The notes beneath the pieces were generated by a model. It was not told the DNA's origin, did not search any database, and saw only the letters and a list, made by a program, of their open reading frames with translations. A program made the position numbers and the translations under genes. From Artemia franciscana (Eukaryota > Arthropoda > Branchiopoda > Anostraca > Artemiidae), in assembly GCF_032884065.1 (NCBI RefSeq), contig NC_088879.1, positions 19,392,038 through 19,456,037 of the forward strand: DNA of 64,000 nucleotides, read 5' to 3'. Below, piece by piece: positions 47,873-59,385 of this stretch; position 1 is the stretch's first letter; each line of letters opens with the position of its first letter.

Positions 47873-48183
47873 CAAGTTTTTTTTCAACTGAAAGTAAGAA
47901 GTGACATTAAAAATTTAAACGAACCAAAATTATTCTGTCTGTGAATGGGGTTGCCACCTCCTCAAAACCCCTCTTTACTCTTAAGTTTGAATTTTGTTGC
48001 AATTTTTTAAGAATGACTCGGGTCGTTTAATTAGAACAGCAAGACGCTCTTTCCAAGAACTAAAAAACTTTAGCGTAAAGAGCGAGGCGTTGAGGAGGGG
48101 ACAATCCCCTTCATTTAGGTATTAATTTCTGTTCGTTTTAATTTTTAATGTTGCTTTTTACTTTCAGTTGAAAAAACTTGTCA
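47873..48183. repeat. Family P solo palindrome
   Basis: Just the first core, closed at both ends by AAGTTTTTTTTCAACTGAAA and its complement. The inner arm carries CTTTAGCGTAAAGAGCGAGG (48069-48088), while the other arm has decayed. A small diverged piece also lies at 46975-47010. Confidence 0.75.
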
Positions 48184-49370
48184 GTCTGAAAACAAGACGT
48201 TTTTAAATGTTGGACCATTATCTTCTGGTTTTTTGTTATTTTTGTAATTTTATTTTATTTTTTAATTTTCAAATACACAAAAAAAATGATTTTTTAGAAT
48301 AGGACAGGTGTCATAAGACTACTATTGCCCCAAGTCTAGCTAAATTAGCAGTAAACAAGTTTCATCTTCCTCAATGAGATGATTTTGCATATTTGAACTG
48401 TTTTGTATTACTTTTCTATTCTAAGTTCGACAGCTAGTTTAAAGATTTTGTCAAAAACAAATAATTATCTAATAACAATAATATCTAATAAATAATAATA
48501 TCTACAAATGTAGATAATTTTGTTACTTTGTTATACTTTATAATAAAAATTGTTTTAGCAATAGCATCGACTTTTCTGATTCCCTGCTTTCTTTAGTTTG
48601 ATTTACGGAAAAAGTAGATGTATTATGTTTTTTCTGTTTTCTGTTTATTTGGTTTTGAAATTTGAAAGTAAATAATCCGCAGGGGGGTCTGAGGTATATT
48701 TTTTCATGAAAAGGGGCGGTTGAAGAAGTAAGTTTGGGAAGGACTATGTTAGTTAAAGAACAAACGCGACACAGATGGGCCTATTTTTGGGGGAGAAATA
48801 CCTCAATCATCTCTGATCAAGGTTAAGGCAAAAGAAAAGACAACATTTAAAAAATAAGTATTTTGATGAAACTTGTATGATGTTGATTTTTTTAGCTAGA
48901 TGGCGTTGGTTATTGTTCTCATTTTCTCTTATCATTTCCTCTTTTGGTCACAGAGAGACGTCTGAACTATTTAGACCCTGAAAGGTCTAACTTAATAATT
49001 TGAGCCGTTTTTTAGATATTAATTTGTCACCCTTTTGACAATATTCATGATAAATGTTCGTTTTGATTTAGTTCAACGTCCGTCTAAATGTTCCTTGAAG
49101 GCTTCAGCGTAATGCCCTCTGTTTATTATGTAGCAACAGTTGTAGTATGAGTAGTAAACATTTTTAAAATGAAATAATAAATATCCTTTTGTGATCTTTC
49201 TTTCGGGAAAAAATCACATTTTTGTTTATAAGAGTTTGAAACCTTTACAAGAGGGTTCTTTGATACCCTCGGTCTGATGGTGAGATTTTTATAAGGATCA
49301 CTTGATGCTTTAGGGTTATTTCCCACCTTTTTCAAAATCAGGCAAATTTTTTGAGGTTCCAAGTAGGCAT
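48184..49370. other. AT-rich DNA with an old family P relic
   Basis: 49195-49370 follows the family P 3' part (AATCACATTTTTGTTTATAA, GAGGGTTCTTTGATACCCTC) but is strongly diverged. The remainder has no recognisable feature. Confidence 0.4.
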
Positions 49371-51010
49371 CCTTTCCATTTTTGTTGTGGTTGATTGAAA
49401 TTGTATCTGTAGTTGCTAATCAATCTGGCTAAGGCTTGTAAGGCGTTTTTTCAGTTAAAACTACATTTTTAGTACAACAAAATAAAACACATTATAAGCA
49501 TAAAAGCGAGGACATCTTTGAAGAACTAAAAACGAAGGATGGCCAAAACGAGCTTTTTTTAGGTTGAATTTTAGAGCTGAGAAGTAATTCCTAACGAACT
49601 CTGTGGAATCGAGATAATTATTGACCCTGCTTTGCTAAAATTCTTTTCTATTCTTGCACCGTCCAAGCGCATGACTAACGACATTTTTTTTTTTTGCAGA
49701 TCAAATGAGCTCATGCTTTTACTTAATGGTTGTTTTTTGTTCTATTTTGAAAATGTGCTAATTAATATTTAGTGTCTCATAGATTAAGTTTTGTTCGTGT
49801 TAAATGTCTTGACGATGCAAAATTCTTACCCACTTTTTAACTATGCAGTTCCCGTTCCCTATATGATGAGTTCTTCTAGCTATTTGCTTGTTCTATAGCT
49901 CCCTTTTTAACATTTTGTATCTTTTCTAAACTTTTGAACCTGATCGGAATTCCTTAGCCTTTCCCTGTCTTAAATACAGATTATACTGTACTTTTCTAGG
50001 GCTTTTCGGTTTCATCTACCAGTTACTTAACTCAGTAAAGTTCTGTTTGCTGCCCAATGCTTTGTTCTTGCCTAGCAAAAGACAATAAGATCTTTTTGAT
50101 GATTTTATTGTCCTCCATTCTTGTTTAGTATCAACCAATGATCCTCTAGTGAGGACATCTTAGTAGAACTAAAAACGAAGGATGGCTAAAACAAACGCAG
50201 ATTTTAATTTTGTCCTCTATATATAGGGTCGGTTTTAAGTTTTAGAGCTGTTCTTTTTTTCTTTTTATCACTTCTTTCCTTGTCTTGTATCTCCAAGCGA
50301 TTGATGTCCTTTTCCTTTTCTATGTTGAATTTTAGAGCTGAGCTGTAATTCATAACGAACTCTGTGGAAGACTGTTTGCTGTTGCCGTCTTTTTGTGTAA
50401 TGGCGTTTATTTTTACATAAAAAGTCGTTGCAACATAACAGGCATCAAGTAATTGTAAAATTCAAATAAAAATCAAGGGTTTTCAATCTTAAATTCATTA
50501 AATTATCCGTGAAATTCTTGCTTTTGCTCCTTTCTCTCCCCTTCTCAAATTTTAAAAGAAACAGAACTCTTTACATTTTTGGAATAAATTATCTTTTTTA
50601 CTCTCCCCTCACTAAAAGAATTTACTGCTCATCCAAGCTCTTTTACTCCTTTATGACCTGTATGCTCCTTTTGATCCTTATGTGGCCTGTATATTCCTTT
50701 TGCTCCTTGTATGGCCTGTATGCTCCTTTTGTTCATTGTATGGCCTTCCTAAGCTAAGAAACCGCTTTTGGATTCTAAAAAAAGTAAAAATAAAGAATCC
50801 AGGACATTTTATTTTTCCTTTATTTTAATAATAATTGAAAAACTTGTTTAAGTAGAACTTTATTATATCGTTTTCTTATAGCTTATCATATACTTACTAC
50901 TTCATATTCTTAGAGTTAGGTTTTATAGAAGAGACCCAGATAAAAAGATTGAATAAATTGGAAAGACAATCTTGCTCATAATCCTAATTCTAGAATTCAT
51001 CATTATTTTT
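49371..51010. repeat. Dispersed repeat cluster related to 38 kb
   Basis: AACTAAAAACGAAGGATGGC occurs at 49526 and again at about 50168. GAATTTTAGAGCTGAG with AACGAACTCTGTGGAA occurs at 49565 and 50329. 50330-50640 matches 38225-38600, including the TTGCCGTCTTTTTGTGTA hairpin (50378-50436). A 29-bp tandem (CTGTATGCTCCTTTTG..) repeats three times at 50655-50745. Confidence 0.55.
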
Positions 51011-52200
51011 TATCTTAAAAAAAGAAATGCAGTATCTTTGCGCTCTTTAATCTATACTGCTAAATTAATAGATTAATAATTATAAAATAAATAAAATAGT
51101 CTAATACTTCAAATATAATTATAGTGCAGTTAATTGGAAAAGCGATTCTTTCAGTTTGATTACTTACAGGAGTGCATTTATGCTCGTAATTTTTAAAATT
51201 GTGTCTTCTTTATGCTGAAAAGAAAGAATAATTTTAATTTGATTGATTTTTTCTTTTTGAAATAGCATCGTATTTGTGTATACAGTGCTTTTGTGTTGGT
51301 GATAGAATCGGGTAAACGGAGAAGTGTTCGAAGCTGGAATACTTGTCGTTTTTTGATGGGTATCTCTAAGTTTTGTTTTGAAGGCCAGAGCAAATTTCCA
51401 ACATAGAAACGCTAATGAAAATACTATAGAAGAATCTCAACTATGCTACAAAAGAACTCTACAGAATTTTAACGAAAAACTAGGAGTGTCCTGCAAACCA
51501 CTCTTAAATATTGCCGAAAATGATCGTTGAAAGAGGGTTTTTTATAGATAGGTATATTATTCAAAAAACAAATTACTCTACTTCTTGTCTAATTCTTTTT
51601 TTTCTTTTATCCTGTGATGATTGTTCTATTCTGAGATAATCTAAATGTAAATCCCTTTAATGTTTCCTCTTTCTTTTCTCTTATGGAAAATAAATTTGTT
51701 GCCATCATATATTTCTTACAGTTATCCTACATTTTTTCACTATTATGACTTTTCTAACCTATATATACTCAAAAATTCCAATAAATAAAATCGGATGTGG
51801 CAACAATAAATCCATTGCTATGATATTTTAGATTGTAATTTCAATGATTTTTTTCAATTTATTTATGCTACCCATAATTGTAATGATTGTCACTTGCAGA
51901 CGAAAGTTTTTTGACTTTCACACCATCTCTTAGTAACAGCTCCAGCGATTGAGCATTAGCAAAACTTTGTTTTACAGCACAAGAGCTCCTGAACCTCAAA
52001 GTCTCTTCGACTCCAGGGCACTCTTTAAAAAGCAAAACATCAAAGTAAGCGTCGAAATAGACAGCAAGCTAAGGTACTTACAAGCGATGACTTTTGCAGT
52101 AGCATTTTTTAATATGTTTGGTATGACATTACAGAAATCTTTGGAGACGGTTTTATCCAGCTTAATCACTAATTTTTCCCGATTTGCCTAGACACTAGTC
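51011..52200. other. AT-rich DNA, no gene recognised
   Basis: Short frames at 51193-51393 (-) and 51949-52191 (+) have no motif. The right part may belong to the decayed region described at 52203-52810, since its - strand continues without a recognisable boundary. Confidence 0.3.
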
Positions 52201-52202
52201 AT

Positions 52203-52810
52203 TTAATCATGACCAGAAAGCTTATCAAGTAATTTTTTACACCTTGCTGGATTTTTCACTTCAGCAGGTAACTTGTTTATTGCGACAGAGTCATCATGTT
52301 TATTGTCATCAGAGATTATTGAATTCACCATCGCACCTGATGAAAGCTTAGGAAAGTATTCAATGTAACCAGCCAACTGAGTCGAAACGACATAAAGAAG
52401 TTGCTCACACGTATTACCTTTAGATGAGGGGTGAGAGTAAGTCATTTCTGGAATATAGGGTACATCGGCTGGATGGTAAACTTTGAAATTGGGGACATAG
52501 GTAGTATTAGCATGACATTTGCTGAAAGGGTCAAAAATGTTTTCAGATTATTAAGTTTTACATTAGTTCCTAACCACTTAAAGACCCAGTCATTTGCTAA
52601 AATCTTATTTCAAAGATTATGCTTCACTTTGAAAATTTCAGTGCTATCAAAAGAAGCCAAACCATAACGGATAATGTCATCTTTATTAATTCCCGTGTTA
52701 AAACTCCTTTGAACAAAATTCAGCATCGGGGAAATTATCAGTTTATCTTGATTGTCCGTTTCTCGCATAGCTGAGCTCATAGGTTATTATTGGCTGCATA
52801 GAATCATATC
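52203..52810 (-). pseudogene. Unidentified decayed coding region, possibly mobile-element ORF
   Basis: On the - strand, LIISPMLNFVQRSFNTGINK (about 52720-52780) and the following IIRYGLASFDSTEIF are in one frame. FKVYHPADVPYIPEM and then YSHPSSKGNTCEQLLYV to 52203 follow in other frames. The polar, globular-looking composition and the consistent strand argue for a real former gene. It reminds me of uncharacterised ORFs repeated in invertebrate retroelements, but I cannot name a family. Confidence 0.4.
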
Positions 52811-53964
52811 TATTTCTTCTTTATAAAATTGTCTGGAGAGCTAGGTTAGCTAGTCTTCAAGGGTAGAAAAGCTTCTACCTCCTGGATATAAGTTTGGTGG
52901 CACGTCTTTCAAAACTGTTGTATGCTTTTTTTAATATAGGAAGGATATAGAAATTATAGCTTCGAGCTTAAAACCAACAAGTCCATCACACGGAAGGCTT
53001 ATGGCTTTAGGAGACGAATTGGAAAGGTTATACTTAATTAGCCACAGATTTCTTAGCATGGGTGCTGAAATTTAGTTCACCGTAAATAAAAAATCTCACT
53101 CGTTATTTACAAAGAGGATTGGATGGCTTCAAAGAAAATAGAATTGACAAGGATTCATTTTGCTAATATGAATAAATTGACAATTCTTTATATTTAAGTC
53201 AAAAAGCCACGGCTTATTTAATCAACCAATTAAAGGCAAGCCGACACATCAATTAAGTCAGGGCTTAAGTTTGACATTTACGATACTCAGGGAACATATT
53301 CAGAGACAGAAAACGTTGCAACTCTGGTCAGATATTCTTCTATCACCATCATCAAGCTTTCCGACATTTTGTCTTAGCACTTGGGCTGCCGTTTCAGACA
53401 GCCATTTGGCTGGCTGAGACTAGTAAAATAAATAAAACTGGTAAGTATAAAGCTCTTTGTACCTTTTATAGATGTATAGTCGACTTGTTTTAATGGAATA
53501 CTATGGTTAACAAAAGCTGCTGGCCTTTGGTGTGTATGATTAGCCTATAGCCTATTAACAGAGGTCAGACTCCACCCCATTAATGTGTAAATATATACCC
53601 TGCATTGCGTACTGAATCTAAATTCATTATTCTTTATCAAGTAAAACAGAAGGCTTATTGGTAAATATGGGAAAGTCTATATTTCTTACTTTAAAATAAA
53701 GAGTAGGCCTATAGGTTACCACTTCATGCTTTTTTTTGTTATTTACAAATTTGGCTGTTTAGTTTACATTTTGTTTTAAGCACTATATATCCTTGAAAAT
53801 AACAAATTTCTCTTCAGTTTTTTGGTCCCTAAATGGGTTAAATCATTGGCATTTCATCCAATCATGGATGAAAATAAAAAAAATGTCTGTCTATGTCTAT
53901 GGCATCAAACTTTCAAACTTATTGTTTTATTATATATTCATTTTTAAGGTGTAATAAGCATTAA
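52811..53964. other. AT-rich DNA, nothing recognised
   Basis: No gene, RNA or repeat copy identified in about 1.1 kb. Confidence 0.35.
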
Positions 53965-55214
53965 GGTAAAATTCTAGTTTAGTGACTTCTTGCTAGCCTA
54001 TCTTGGAAAGGGGTTAGGTTGGGAAGGTAAAATTCTAGTTAATTGACTTCTTGCTATCTCAGAAAGGGTTTAGGTTAAGAAAATGAAACTTTCAGGGATG
54101 AATCTACAGATTAAAGTTTATACTGGGAAGGTATTTTGAAGCAACTACCTCCACTCCTCCCTATAGAGGGCCCTGACCTTTGTAAATATGTGTGTTATAA
54201 AATTAAAACCCTGCAAAATATATCTTCTGCTTAATTGAAGTACAACAAAATTATTTTCAGGTTCATGACTTTGCTCAATTCCTTTTTATAAGGTTTTAAA
54301 GATATGCAAATAAATTTCCTAAATTTTGAAAAAAAAAACACATAGATACAGATCCAAATTCTACTCAAATAACAGGAATTGCATTTTCATAACTAAAGGC
54401 AGAGAAAAAGCAACTAGTAACTGAAAATTAAGGTAAAATGTTGTTTTGTCAAAATTTCAATTTGTATAGACCTGTCATATAGGCGAATTTCAGGGCCCTC
54501 TAGTGGGAGAAGGAGTAGAGGTGGGTACTTTAAAATACCCTCCCAGGACATAATTTAGCCTGTAGACCTATCCCTTAAAGTTTCATTTTCCTAACCTAAA
54601 CTCTTTCCAAGATAGCAAGAAGTCAATTAACTAGAGTTTTACCAAATGAAACTTTCAGGGATGGGTTTACAGGCCAAATTATGTCCCAGGAAAGTATTCT
54701 GAACTACCTAACTCCACTCTCTTTCCCTCTAGAGGGTCCTAATCTTTGATGACCTTTAAAAATATATGTGTTATAAAAGTGAAACCTTGCAAAATAGATC
54801 TTCTGCTTCAATGAAGTACAACAAAATTGTTTTCAGCTTCACATTGCTCAATCCCATTTATAAGGTTTTAAAGAAATGCTAATACATTTCCTAAATTTTG
54901 AAGAAAAAAAAAATTTGATATGGCTCAGAATTCTACTGAAATAACAGAAATTGTATTTTCAGAACTAAAGGCAAAGAAAAAGCAACTGGTAGCTGAAAAT
55001 TTAGGTAAAAAAGTGTTTTGTCAAAATTTCAATAGGTATTGACCTGTCATGTAGGCAAATTTCAGGGCCCTCTAGAGGGGGAAGGAGTAGATGTGGGTAC
55101 TCTAAAATACCTTCCTGGGATATACTTCAGCCTGTTGACCCATCCCTGAAAGTTTCATTTTTCTAACCTAACTGCTTTCCAAGATAGTAAGAAGTTACTG
55201 GTTTGTCATTTTAC
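53965..55214 (+). mobile_element. 630-bp MITE, outer copy split by an inner copy
   Basis: The outer copy starts at 53965 (GGTAAAATTCTAG), breaks at 54025 after GGTTAGGTTGGGAA, and resumes at 54644 with AAATGAAACTTTCAGGGATG, exactly where the family consensus continues. It ends with a decayed terminus at about 55214 (CATTTTACC). The CCTCTAGAGGG core is at 55070. Confidence 0.75.
54026..54643 (+). mobile_element. 630-bp MITE, inner copy
   Basis: 618 bp from GGTAAAATTCTAGTTAATTG to TTAACTAGAGTTTTACC, nested in the outer copy. The 8 bases on the two sides do not match, so either the target duplication has decayed or the nesting arose by recombination. Confidence 0.8.
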
Positions 55215-55480
55215 CAGTACTGGTTTGTCATGATTAAGTTAAAGAATTTTAAATTTGAATAAATTTCTAAATATATGTGTTTTTATCAAATTGGGATTGG
55301 TTGGATCAATACAGCAGATGACCCAATAAATGATGACCAAAGGCTGCATATTGTCTTTGACACATTAGAAAGTTTGGGAACTGCATGTACCTTCTTCTTG
55401 CCTCTAATAACTGTTTCTTTGCAATTGTACATTCATTGTTCCACTGAAAACTCAGTTTACAGTGACTAGGAACTCTTTTA
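55215..55480 (+). other. Short unassigned stretch with a 64-codon frame
   Basis: The frame at 55275-55469 contains INTADDPINDDQRLHIVFDT but matches no family I know. It lies next to a LINE fragment and may be non-coding. Confidence 0.2.
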
Positions 55481-55484
55481 CTAT

Positions 55485-56125
55485 TGAGTCAGTTCTTGTG
55501 CAATTCCTAAGAGTGAATTTTGAAATGTCTCTATTTTCCCATTGACATCTTCATAACAGTTCACTTGTGACTTGACGTCTGTTTCTTGTAATTTATTCTT
55601 AAAAGCTTCCCAGTTAATTTTCTTCAAATTAACTTTACTAGGTTCTTCATAATTTGTGTATATACTATTATCTAGAGAAATCTCTACCAAAATGGGAAAA
55701 TGATCACTATATTGGGTACATTCATTATCACTTATTATTGAAACTTTTGGAGTGAAACTTTGGATTGTTTTTCCATTTCTATCATCATTTCCACATCCAC
55801 ACCAAAGACCATTGTGCATATTTAAATCTCCTATATTCAATAGTTTCTCCTCTCCAGGCACTGTATCTATAATTTTCATGGTCACTTCAGAGTAAGTTAC
55901 TGTCTGGTATATTAGTATTGAATATATTCAGCTTCATTTTATTTTTAAGATTTAGTTTGCTTCCAACAACCTCCATTTGATAACCCTCCTGCATTGACAA
56001 ACAAATTGTGATATAATTGATTTCCTTATTAATTCCAATAATCACCCCACCTCTCTTTATTCCATCTATCTAATCCTGCTATTTTATAATCTCTGAATGA
56101 TGGATTTATATATAGCTTCAAATAA
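55485..56125 (-). mobile_element. Jockey-like LINE endonuclease fragment, antisense
   Basis: On the - strand, YLKLYINPSFRDYKIAGLDR (about 56045-56105) begins an apurinic-type endonuclease. NKEINYITICLSMQEGYQME follows. After a gap come NIGDLNMHNGLWCGCGND (GDxN..H..W motif) and YSDHFPILVEISL (catalytic SDH), then a linker ending at 55485. Frameshifts and a deletion before SDH mark it as dead. Confidence 0.75.
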
Positions 56126-56169
56126 GTATGCTCTAAGGACAAAAAAATGACGACCATGACAAGAACTGA

Positions 56170-56345
56170 AAATTATGACAACTTAAGCAGTCAGAATTCC
56201 CCAAGGGTGAAACATTTGAAGAATAATATTGACATGTTTTGCATTCAAGATACTTATTTAAAGCTATATATTAAATCCATCATTCAGAGATTATAAAATA
56301 GTGGGATTAGATAGATGGAATAAAGAGAGAGGTGGGGTGATCTAG
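56170..56345 (+). mobile_element. Second LINE endonuclease fragment, sense, head-to-head with the first
   Basis: Encodes KHLKNNIDMFCIQDTYLKLY, the endonuclease N-terminus (the IQDT Asp stands where E of QET is usual), then frameshifts. The last ~95 bases (56245-56340) are an inverted copy of 56030-56125. Confidence 0.7.
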
Positions 56346-57304
56346 TACTAGACTATTGAATTAAGAATAATATTGACATTTTTTGCTTGTAAATATAGAG
56401 GAAGAATATCCAAAGGAGATAAAAAGATGTGCTCAGCGTAAAAAGAACTGAAAAGTAGGCATTTAACGGGTACTATAATAGAAATAGATAGCAGCTAAGA
56501 TTCTATAAATTGGCTGCATTAACTTGTAATCAATCAATCTACTGTCCCCTACCCAAAGAGAGCAGGGTTTTACCTTAAAAAATGTTCTATGACGCTTGCT
56601 AGGGAAATATAAATCTGCCTGGTGGCAACAAAAGAACTATTCGTGGTTGCAAAGGTGTCCTAAAAGTCACACGTCACCTTGGTTAATGTCTTTCCAATTA
56701 GTTAATTCTAGCCTTACTTTCATATCAGAAAATTACTCCTTTATTTTAAAAAAAATCTGTGTTTTATGACACTGAAAAACGTCACTAACCAAAGTTGAGA
56801 AAATACAACCTTTATTCTACTTCTGATTTAATATTCTCTTAATTTGGTCCCAAATATTTTTTTAAGGTGGATAAAGGAGACCCAGCCTTTCCTAGAGATG
56901 TAGCGACATGGTGGTTTGGATGTCGCAAATCTTTTTTTGATTAACAGGATGGAGATATTATTGATGCAGGTAAGATGAGCAATTGGTAGTAATTCGATAG
57001 TATATCAAAGATAGTATATCGAATCGTTGTACTGAGAGGTGGGTCTTTAATACCTAAAGAGAAAGTTTCTAGGTCTTAATATTTTATTTTTTCCATTGTA
57101 TATTCTGTTAATATATAGGCTATATAAGGAGAAAGAGAGAGGGAGAGGATATATTATAGAGGAAGAAAGAGGGAGTGATAGATTTATCACATAGTATTAC
57201 CACTCATTTATTCTGGAATGTTGGTGGCTTGGGCCAAAATATTTGTCAGGGGGTAGTCAGCAAGTATGTGATAGGGAATTTTAAATAGATATGGTTAATA
57301 TGGG
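56346..57304. other. AT-rich DNA, nothing secure
   Basis: A purine-rich stretch (AGAGAGAGGGAGAGG) lies at 57131-57150. A 22-base segment at 56947-56968 flanked by AACAG and GTAAGA looks like a micro-exon but has no supporting context. Confidence 0.3.
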
Positions 57305-57735
57305 TAAGTTCTAGTTGCCTTTTTAATTAACCAAAAAATCGGAGGGTAATTAGGCTTCCTCCCATGCTGTTTTTTCTCAAAATTATGAGAAAGCCATTTA
57401 GCCAAAAATAAAAAAATCTGCAAATTTCGTTTTAATTATTCCTCCAAGGAGAGCCAAAATCAAAACATGCATTGATTAAAAACGTTCAGAAATTCAATAA
57501 AAAACAAATTTTTTTAACTGAAAGTAAGGAGCGACATTAAAACTTAAAACGAACAGAAATTACTCCGTATAGAAATGGGTTTTCCCCTCCGCAATCCCTC
57601 GCTCTTTACGCTAAAGTTTGACTCTTTGCCACAATTCTAATTTTTAAAACAATTAAAATTTTTAGCGTAAAGAGCGAGGGATTGCGGAGGGGAAAACCCA
57701 TTTCTATACGGAGTAATTTCTGTTCGTTTTATAAT
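57305..57735 (-). repeat. Family P partial copy with intact first palindrome
   Basis: Reverse orientation. The palindromic arms (about 57500-57615 and 57655-57735) are almost perfectly matched, with CTCGCTCTTTACGCTAAAG on one side and TTAGCGTAAAGAGCGAGGG on the other. A diverged sense-orientation piece follows at 57880-58085. Confidence 0.8.
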
Positions 57736-58085
57736 ATAATTTAGAAATACAAATTTGTGTGTTAAGGAGTAGAATTGAGTCTTACTGGGCGCAGAATAAA
57801 AATTAAATAATGATTTTAAGAGATTTTGGGCAGACAGAATTACAAGACAGAAATTGATTTAATTTCTGATAGTTTTTCAATTAATGCTAGGAAATCCAGT
57901 TCTTCCTCCCATGCCCTTCCCCCAAAAAAAGTTCTCCACCAGACCCATCCCCGAGAATATCTGCACTTTCCCAATAACCAGTACTATATGTTAGCAATGG
58001 GTAAAGGTCATCACTTGTTACTCAAATAGGGCATTATAACTTTTGATATCCGATAAAATGATCCCTCTTGTTAGTAGCAGCAGCC

Positions 58086-58515
58086 TAGTAATAAAGAAAT
58101 TGGACAAAACATGGTACTATTTGACAGTAGGCGTGCTCATATGTAGACTTTAAAGTAGGCCTAGTTGAGTGCTTCTCAAAGAGCTTCATTCATAACAACC
58201 TTTTGTTAAGAACTGCTTGAAAAATACCGAGATTCGACTAAATTTTGTGTAAGAATAGTCTTAAAAACATAGAAAGATAAATTTTGTATTTTTTGGGAGA
58301 GAGTACCTAGACTCCTATTCTATATGTTTTAGACCCCGGCCCTTATGTGGTTTACTCTATAGTTCAAACTCAGTGTCTTCCTCTTGGTGCCAGTCTGCCA
58401 CAGAAATCCAAAGTTTGAAGCTTAATAGATATCATTGTTAAAAATTTGACTTGCTTTAATAATAATCAAAAATCTTTGAAAAAACTGCATTAGAACACAA
58501 GGGACAATAAGAATT
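58086..58515. other. AT-rich DNA, nothing recognised
   Basis: No gene or repeat identified. It may be the interior of the Helitron whose 3' end is at 58579. Confidence 0.3.
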
Positions 58516-58579
58516 CATATATTGAAGCCTACCGCATGCCGTGCTGGGGCCCAGCGGTGAAGCTGTCGGGACCCAGCTA
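58516..58579 (+). mobile_element. Probable Helitron 3' end
   Basis: GCTGGGGCCCAGC forms a hairpin and the sequence ends GACCCAGCTAG before a T. The following TACATAATAAAG.. is family P sequence (compare CACATACATAATAAAAATG at 4082-4100), so the break falls exactly between A and T of that element, the Helitron target. The 5' end was not located. Confidence 0.5.
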
Positions 58580-58790
58580 GTACATAATAAAGATATAAGA
58601 ATATAGAAGCTCGTTACGTAAGTTAATTCTTATGTTAAGCATATTTATTACTAATAAAAACTTTCGTTTAAACTGAACAGTTCTTGTTGCCTTTTTAAGT
58701 AACCGAAAAAACCGTGCTCTTTACGCTAAAGTTTTTACTGTTTAATAAAGTAGAGTTGAGAGAAAGAGTCAAACAGATCTTGGTACCAAC
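58580..58790 (-). repeat. Family P fragment, reverse orientation
   Basis: ATATAGAAGCTCGTTACGTA and GTTGCCTTTTTAAGTAACCG match the middle of family P. A jump into the palindromic core (GTGCTCTTTACGCTAAAG) follows. Truncated at both ends. Confidence 0.7.
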
Positions 58791-59385
58791 GTAAATTTTT
58801 GTTAACTATTGATATAATCTTAGCTTCTTTCTGTCACATAATCAGCTTTCCTCCCCCCCCCCCTAAACAAAATTCTGTCTACGCCTATGCCGTAATCACA
58901 TATTGGATCTCATTTAACGAGGCATTAGACCTAAAAGTAAAGATTTTTAGTGATAAAGAAATGAAGTAATTGATTAGCCACAAATGGCAGAAAGATTTAA
59001 GCATTAAGTCTTTATTTGGCATTGGCTGAATTTTGTTTCGCTCCGCCTCTGTGTCAAATTTGAATTGTGTCAAATTTGAAAGCCCCGGTGGCTTATTTCT
59101 CTGGGCTGGGGCGGGCTTTGGGCGGGAAACTGGGCTTATTGTTTTTTAATTTGGCTTGTTTTGGGCTTTTTCTACTCAAAAGAATAATATTTTTTTTTTT
59201 TTTTAGAATTTTTTTTTTCAAGTTCATTCTTTTACAAAACTTCTGAGGAAAGAAAGCGAACGGATTTAAGCAAAAGTTTAACTATACCCTACGATTCACT
59301 AAAAAACAAGAAGAAGCTAAGTAAAGTGAGTCAAAGAGAACTACTTATCACGGCAGATTACTAGTTACAACTATTGAATAGTTGT
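58791..59385. other. AT-rich DNA with a G-rich patch
   Basis: GGGCTGGGGCGGGCTTTGGG and a following GGG at 59103-59126 form a G-quadruplex-type motif on the + strand. No gene is seen. Confidence 0.5.

Noticed and set aside
55275-55469. ADDPIND segment as a further LTV1 exon (resembles VDDPIN before the gap)
   Set aside because: The similarity is six residues only, and the rest does not fit LTV1; likely chance.
56947-56968. 22-base micro-exon flanked by AACAG and GTAAGA
   Set aside because: No neighbouring exons or protein context; splice-like signals this short occur by chance.
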